In this document: piece by piece, positions 30,949 through 33,971 of the stretch
Position numbering within the stretch: position 1 is the stretch's first letter
Layout: each line of letters starts with the position of its first letter
NCBI GenBank assembly: GCA_003635195.1
Contig: PYIY01000123.1
Location: forward strand, 1 to 33,971
Length of the DNA stretch: 33,971 nucleotides
Direction of reading: 5' to 3'
Source: Candidatus Poribacteria bacterium
GTDB lineage: Bacteria; Poribacteria; WGA-4E; WGA-3G
Notes under the pieces: generated by a model
Seen by the model: only the letters and a program-made list of their open reading frames with translations
What the model was told of the DNA's origin: nothing
The model's database searches: none
Position numbers and translations under genes: made by a program

Positions 30949-32606
30949 GTTTCCAGTCCATCACTTAGATCTCTATGGGTTTCGCCTGTCATTAGCAACC
31001 CGAGTGCTTCAATATCGTTGCGCTGCGCCGTCGCTTCTATCAACTTACCCCTTGACATCACAAAGAGTCGATCGCTCAGTAATAGGACTTCATCTAACTC
31101 TGTTGAGATGAGCAGGACAGACTTTTTTTCGTCGCGCTGCGCCAGCAGATTTTCATGGACATAGTGGGCGGCGTTGACATCTAAACCACGTGTCGGATTA
31201 ACGGCGATAAGTAGTTCGGGTTGCAGTGAGATTTCTCGGGCGAGGACAATTTTTTGTTGGTTACCACCAGAGAGTGCGGCGGCAGGGAGGCCACCGATAG
31301 GCGGACGGATGTCATAATCCGCGATAAGTTGTTCTGTGGTGTTCCGTTTTCTTGTTTGATTGACGACATTCCAGTGCGCTATATTTTCCAAGTGCGTCAC
31401 ATTCAGTAAGAGATTCTCTGTAACCGAGAACGACGCAATAACGCCAGTTGTTTGTCGATCTTCGGGGATATAACCGACCCCGTGTTGTCGCACGGCTTTT
31501 GTCCCTTTCGGATCGGTGCCTAAGATGCTTATTGCTCCCGATTCGCTGTGTCGCAATCCCATGATCGCTTCGGCGAGTTCGCGCTGTCCGTTGCCATCAA
31601 CGCCAGCGATACCGACGATTTCACCGCGATGGGTCGCCATAGAGACATCTGAGACGGCGATTTCGTCGCGACTGCCCCGTACCGTCAGATTTGAGAGTTG
31701 CAGCACGCTGTCTGAGGTCTTATTTTCGAGGGGTGCGTCTCCTGAACGTTCAACTTCGTTGATTTCTTCCCCGATCATCTCCCGCGCGAGTTCTCGTGCA
31801 GTCAGTTCACCCGTCGGACCGAGATAGACTTTTTTGCCGCGCCTTAAAACCGTAATCCTATCGCTGATGCTTAAAACTTCTTTCATTTTGTGGCTAATGA
31901 AAATGATGGCGCGACCATCCGCTTGGAGTTTGCGTAGGATTGTGAAGAAACCTTCTACCTCTTGTGGACTCAGAACGGCGGTCGGTTCATCAAGGATGAG
32001 AATCCGAGCATCAACCGCCAGTGCCTTTAGGATCTCTACGCGTTGTTTTAAGCCGACTGAAAGGGTACGCACTAATGCACTCGGATCAACAGCCAGACCA
32101 AACTGCTCCGAGAGTGCTTCAGTAATGTGAATCGCGTCTTCCTTCTTAAACCAAAAAGATTGGAAGACTGGAAGAGAAGACAGCAAGCGCGGAAGATTGG
32201 AAGACTGCGGGGCATCCATCCTTCCGTTCTTCCATCCTTCCCTCCCATCTTTCTGCTTTCCTTTTAATTGCCCAAGACTCAAGGCGATATTCTCAGCAAC
32301 CGTCAGATTCTCAACCAGCATAAAGTGCTGATGCACCATGCCGATACCAGCGACAATGGCATCACGTGGCGATTTTGCCCGTAACCTACGCCGCCAACCT
32401 TCACGGTCTGTAACATAGATGCGCCCCGTCGATGGTTGGTAAAGCCCATAGATAAGATTCATCAGTGTGGACTTTCCTGCACCATTTTCGCCTAAAATCG
32501 CGTGAATTTCACCCGCTTGGAGCGTAAAATCGACGCTGTCAACCGCGACGAAATCTCCGAAGGTTTTCGTAACATTCCGAAGTTCAAGGATGTTTTCTTT
32601 TTCCAT
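30945..32606 (-). CDS. Nucleoside-type ABC importer ATPase (two nucleotide-binding domains) with repeat-encoded insertion
   Basis: 553 residues, two fused ATPase domains as in NupO/RbsA. Domain 1: Walker A GENGAGKST (40-48), Q-loop VHQHFML, signature LSVGLKQRVEI and Walker B ILILDEPTAVL. LSVG instead of LSGG is usual in this family. Domain 2 has the degenerate GVDGNGQREL and LSGGNQQKIVLARE. About 40 extra residues (roughly 115-155, KGKQKDGREGWKNGRMDA and on to FWFKKEDA) interrupt domain 1 between ENIALSLG and the helical part; they are encoded by a repeat element (32155-32263). It powers permeases 1 and 2. The BMP-type binding lipoprotein is not in the window. Confidence 0.9.
   Translation of the reverse strand: MEKENILELRNVTKTFGDFVAVDSVDFTLQAGEIHAILGENGAGKSTLMNLIYGLYQPSTGRIYVTDREGWRRRLRAKSPRDAIVAGIGMVHQHFMLVENLTVAENIALSLGQLKGKQKDGREGWKNGRMDAPQSSNLPRLLSSLPVFQSFWFKKEDAIHITEALSEQFGLAVDPSALVRTLSVGLKQRVEILKALAVDARILILDEPTAVLSPQEVEGFFTILRKLQADGRAIIFISHKMKEVLSISDRITVLRRGKKVYLGPTGELTARELAREMIGEEINEVERSGDAPLENKTSDSVLQLSNLTVRGSRDEIAVSDVSMATHRGEIVGIAGVDGNGQRELAEAIMGLRHSESGAISILGTDPKGTKAVRQHGVGYIPEDRQTTGVIASFSVTENLLLNVTHLENIAHWNVVNQTRKRNTTEQLIADYDIRPPIGGLPAAALSGGNQQKIVLAREISLQPELLIAVNPTRGLDVNAAHYVHENLLAQRDEKKSVLLISTELDEVLLLSDRLFVMSRGKLIEATAQRNDIEALGLLMTGETHRDLSDGLET
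32155..32263. repeat. Word-repeat inverted element inside the ABC ATPase gene
   Basis: The left arms AAGATTGGAAGACTGGAAGAG and GGAAGATTGGAAGACTG, and the right arm CATCCATCCTTCCGTTCTTCCATCC with CTTCC and CATCTTTC, are purine- and pyrimidine-rich complements. The unit here is nearer 8 bases (AGATTGGA AGACTGGA) than 7. It is read in frame by the ATPase gene. Confidence 0.65.
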
Positions 32607-33461
32607 CTACAGCAGGCACCACTTTTCCACGCTCGCGGGTGTCAATTCTCCATCGTAAGCGATAACCCGAAGCGAAACTGTCCAACTTTCACCTGCAGGT
32701 GTCGATACGGAACCTGTCCAAGTCGGATTATAGAGTGCCATTCCGTAATCGCGAATAAACCACGGTCCCCGAATGCCTTCATTAAGAATACTCATAAAGA
32801 CCCCAAACGCGCCATGCCCTGCTAACACGTTCTGGTAAGCAACGAAATCGGATTCGCCTTCGTGAACGACATCAACACTTCCACTACGTCCGTTGTCTCC
32901 CAACACAATGCCGCCCATGACAGGTAAAAGCCTCGGTTCCACGCGAATGCCGATGCTTCCGAACTTCGTTTGTGGATACGTCGCAGCACCGTAAGCGGCG
33001 ATTTTCTCACTCGTCATATCGCAGATGGTGGCATCATCGAGTGCACGAAGATTGACAGTACGGATTTCGTCGATCAACGGTGCTTCGTTTTCATCGCGCC
33101 AGATAACGTTCTGAACGAATTGGACACCATCGGCGTGTGGCGTGATGTCAATGTCTTTTTGTGTATCCATCCGTCCCAATCTCTCAAAGACTTTATCCGT
33201 CCAAGAACGACGGGGTGGCGATGCCCAAAAACCTGCTTCCCTGTCGCCGACTTGAACCGGTCCTTGTCCAACAAAAATACCGTTGTGGAACGGATGATCA
33301 AAGGCGAACTCCTGAACAACGGTATGGCCCGCTGGTGTGTAGAACGGAAAGACAAACGGACGATAAAAGTTCGCACCGACACCGCCCAAACATCTGCCTG
33401 TGTTACTATCAACAACCAGATGTGTTTTGGCATTTACTTTAACTTCAAAATTGTTTTCCAT
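32607..33461 (-). CDS. DUF6807 (PmoA-like) family protein
   Basis: 284 residues from ATG 33461, which has GAGGA just upstream; a TTG at 33479 would add six. The sequence FPFYTPAGHTVVQEFAFDHPFHNGIFVGQG matches the DUF6807 pattern (PY.....G..V......DHP.H.G...G.G), a beta-sandwich family annotated as methane oxygenase PmoA but found mostly near carbohydrate or nucleoside utilisation genes. The name does not imply methane oxidation. It abuts the ATPase gene with no spacer, so it is in the transporter operon and may act on the imported ligand or a glycoside of it. The function is unproven. Confidence 0.75.
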   Translation of the reverse strand: MENNFEVKVNAKTHLVVDSNTGRCLGGVGANFYRPFVFPFYTPAGHTVVQEFAFDHPFHNGIFVGQGPVQVGDREAGFWASPPRRSWTDKVFERLGRMDTQKDIDITPHADGVQFVQNVIWRDENEAPLIDEIRTVNLRALDDATICDMTSEKIAAYGAATYPQTKFGSIGIRVEPRLLPVMGGIVLGDNGRSGSVDVVHEGESDFVAYQNVLAGHGAFGVFMSILNEGIRGPWFIRDYGMALYNPTWTGSVSTPAGESWTVSLRVIAYDGELTPASVEKWCLL

Positions 33462-33488
33462 AATTCCTCGCTTGAGCAAGTTCCACCT

Positions 33489-33887
33489 TCACTCAATTTC
33501 TACGATCTGAATGTTGTTTCCGCAAGTATCATTGAAAACAGCAAAAATTGTTGTTCCTATCTCAGTAGGTTCTACACTGAATTCGACGCCAAGGTTGATT
33601 AATCGCTCATATTCTTTTTGAACGTTTTCCACACTGAATTGGGTACATGGAAGTCCTGCATCAAATAAAGCTTCTTGATACGTTTTGGCGGGTCCAAAAT
33701 GATTATCAGATAATGGTTCTAACAAAAGTTCAGGCCCGTCTTGTTCTTCTTTTGATACTACTGTAAGCCATCTGTCACCATTTTCTAAGGGAATGTCCCT
33801 CTTCTTAACAAATCCCAATTTTTCAGTATAAAATTTTAACGCACTTTCCTGATCTTGAACAAAAATGGCGGTTACTCTAATTTTCAT
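33489..33887 (-). CDS. VOC (glyoxalase-like) family protein
   Basis: 132 residues from ATG 33887; the frame continues to 33926, but MKIRVTAIFVQDQESALKFYTEKLGF is the usual VOC start, with GAGGT 13 bases upstream. Two beta-alpha-beta-beta-beta modules are visible, ending FNDTCGNNIQIVEIE, where the terminal Glu is a normal metal ligand of the fold. VOC proteins include glyoxalases, dioxygenases and antibiotic-binding proteins; nothing here decides which. It is the first visible gene of the transporter operon. Upstream to the window end (33888-33971) I see only a GGAAGTGAAGGAAGG-type purine stretch that recalls the words in the ATPase insertion. Confidence 0.8.
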   Translation of the reverse strand: MKIRVTAIFVQDQESALKFYTEKLGFVKKRDIPLENGDRWLTVVSKEEQDGPELLLEPLSDNHFGPAKTYQEALFDAGLPCTQFSVENVQKEYERLINLGVEFSVEPTEIGTTIFAVFNDTCGNNIQIVEIE

Positions 33888-33971
33888 AATGTTTTTTACC
33901 TCGAATTCGCCTAAGGAAACAAACACGGCATTTTTTCCAGCCTTCCTTCACTTCCTTAAAACCTAAAATTT

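Noticed and set aside
32607..33461. DUF6807 protein as part of a methane monooxygenase
   Set aside because: The PmoA name of this family is historical; there is no pmoB/pmoC gene and the protein has no membrane helices.

Overview
The window reads as a piece of an uncultured diderm bacterial genome, most like Candidatus Poribacteria. The best pointers are the large secreted protein at 26276-29473, with dockerin-like DVNGDG repeats and an NPFNPETWIPY...SGIYFYTL C-terminal domain, plus an M81 (MlrC-type) metallopeptidase, a DUF6807 (PmoA-like) protein and sugar-phosphate-isomerase-like TIM barrels. Omp85, TamB and TonB-receptor genes show that there is an outer membrane. The assignment is inference from protein style; no search was run.

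Layout. (1) 1-4356, minus strand: a probable zinc-acquisition operon behind a perfect-consensus sigma70 promoter (TTGACA-17-TATAAT). It runs His/Cys-rich small membrane protein, His-rich lipoprotein, ZnuD-like TonB receptor, MerC-domain protein, then the start of a ZnuA-like lipoprotein cut by the window edge. (2) 4412-5866, minus: M81 metallopeptidase. (3) 6030-7743, plus: promoter with a palindromic operator candidate, then an HD-type (p)ppGpp-hydrolase-like protein overlapping a TIM-barrel isomerase. (4) 7968-9011: selD, selenophosphate synthetase, with an in-frame UGA exactly at the catalytic Cys17 position; ordinary gene calling would start it about 65 codons late. (5) 9197-15346, plus: housekeeping genes pyrE, ymdB-like phosphodiesterase, xseA, xseB, dxs, tlyA. 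(6) 15416-25026, plus: a 2148-residue TamB-like protein and a 1054-residue Omp85 protein with about seven POTRA-like segments, overlapping by one base. (7) 25138-33887, minus: VOC protein, DUF6807 protein, and a BmpA-type nucleoside ABC importer (ATPase, permease 1, permease 2) in which about 3.5 kb carrying a DUF433 gene and the secreted metalloprotease/LRR protein separates the two permeases.

The most unusual feature is a family of short inverted repeats built from runs of about 7-bp words (TTATAAG, CAGCCAT, GTCAGTC, GATAGCC and others). Each copy has its own words, and many centre on an AAGAGG...CCTCTT hairpin. They fill nearly every spacer between 4.3 and 25.1 kb. Three copies lie in frame inside conserved genes (tlyA, tamB, the ABC ATPase) and one encodes the C-terminus of TlyA, so they behave as mobile or copied elements that can be accommodated in proteins. 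Two copies carry a nested hairpin whose stem differs by compensatory changes.
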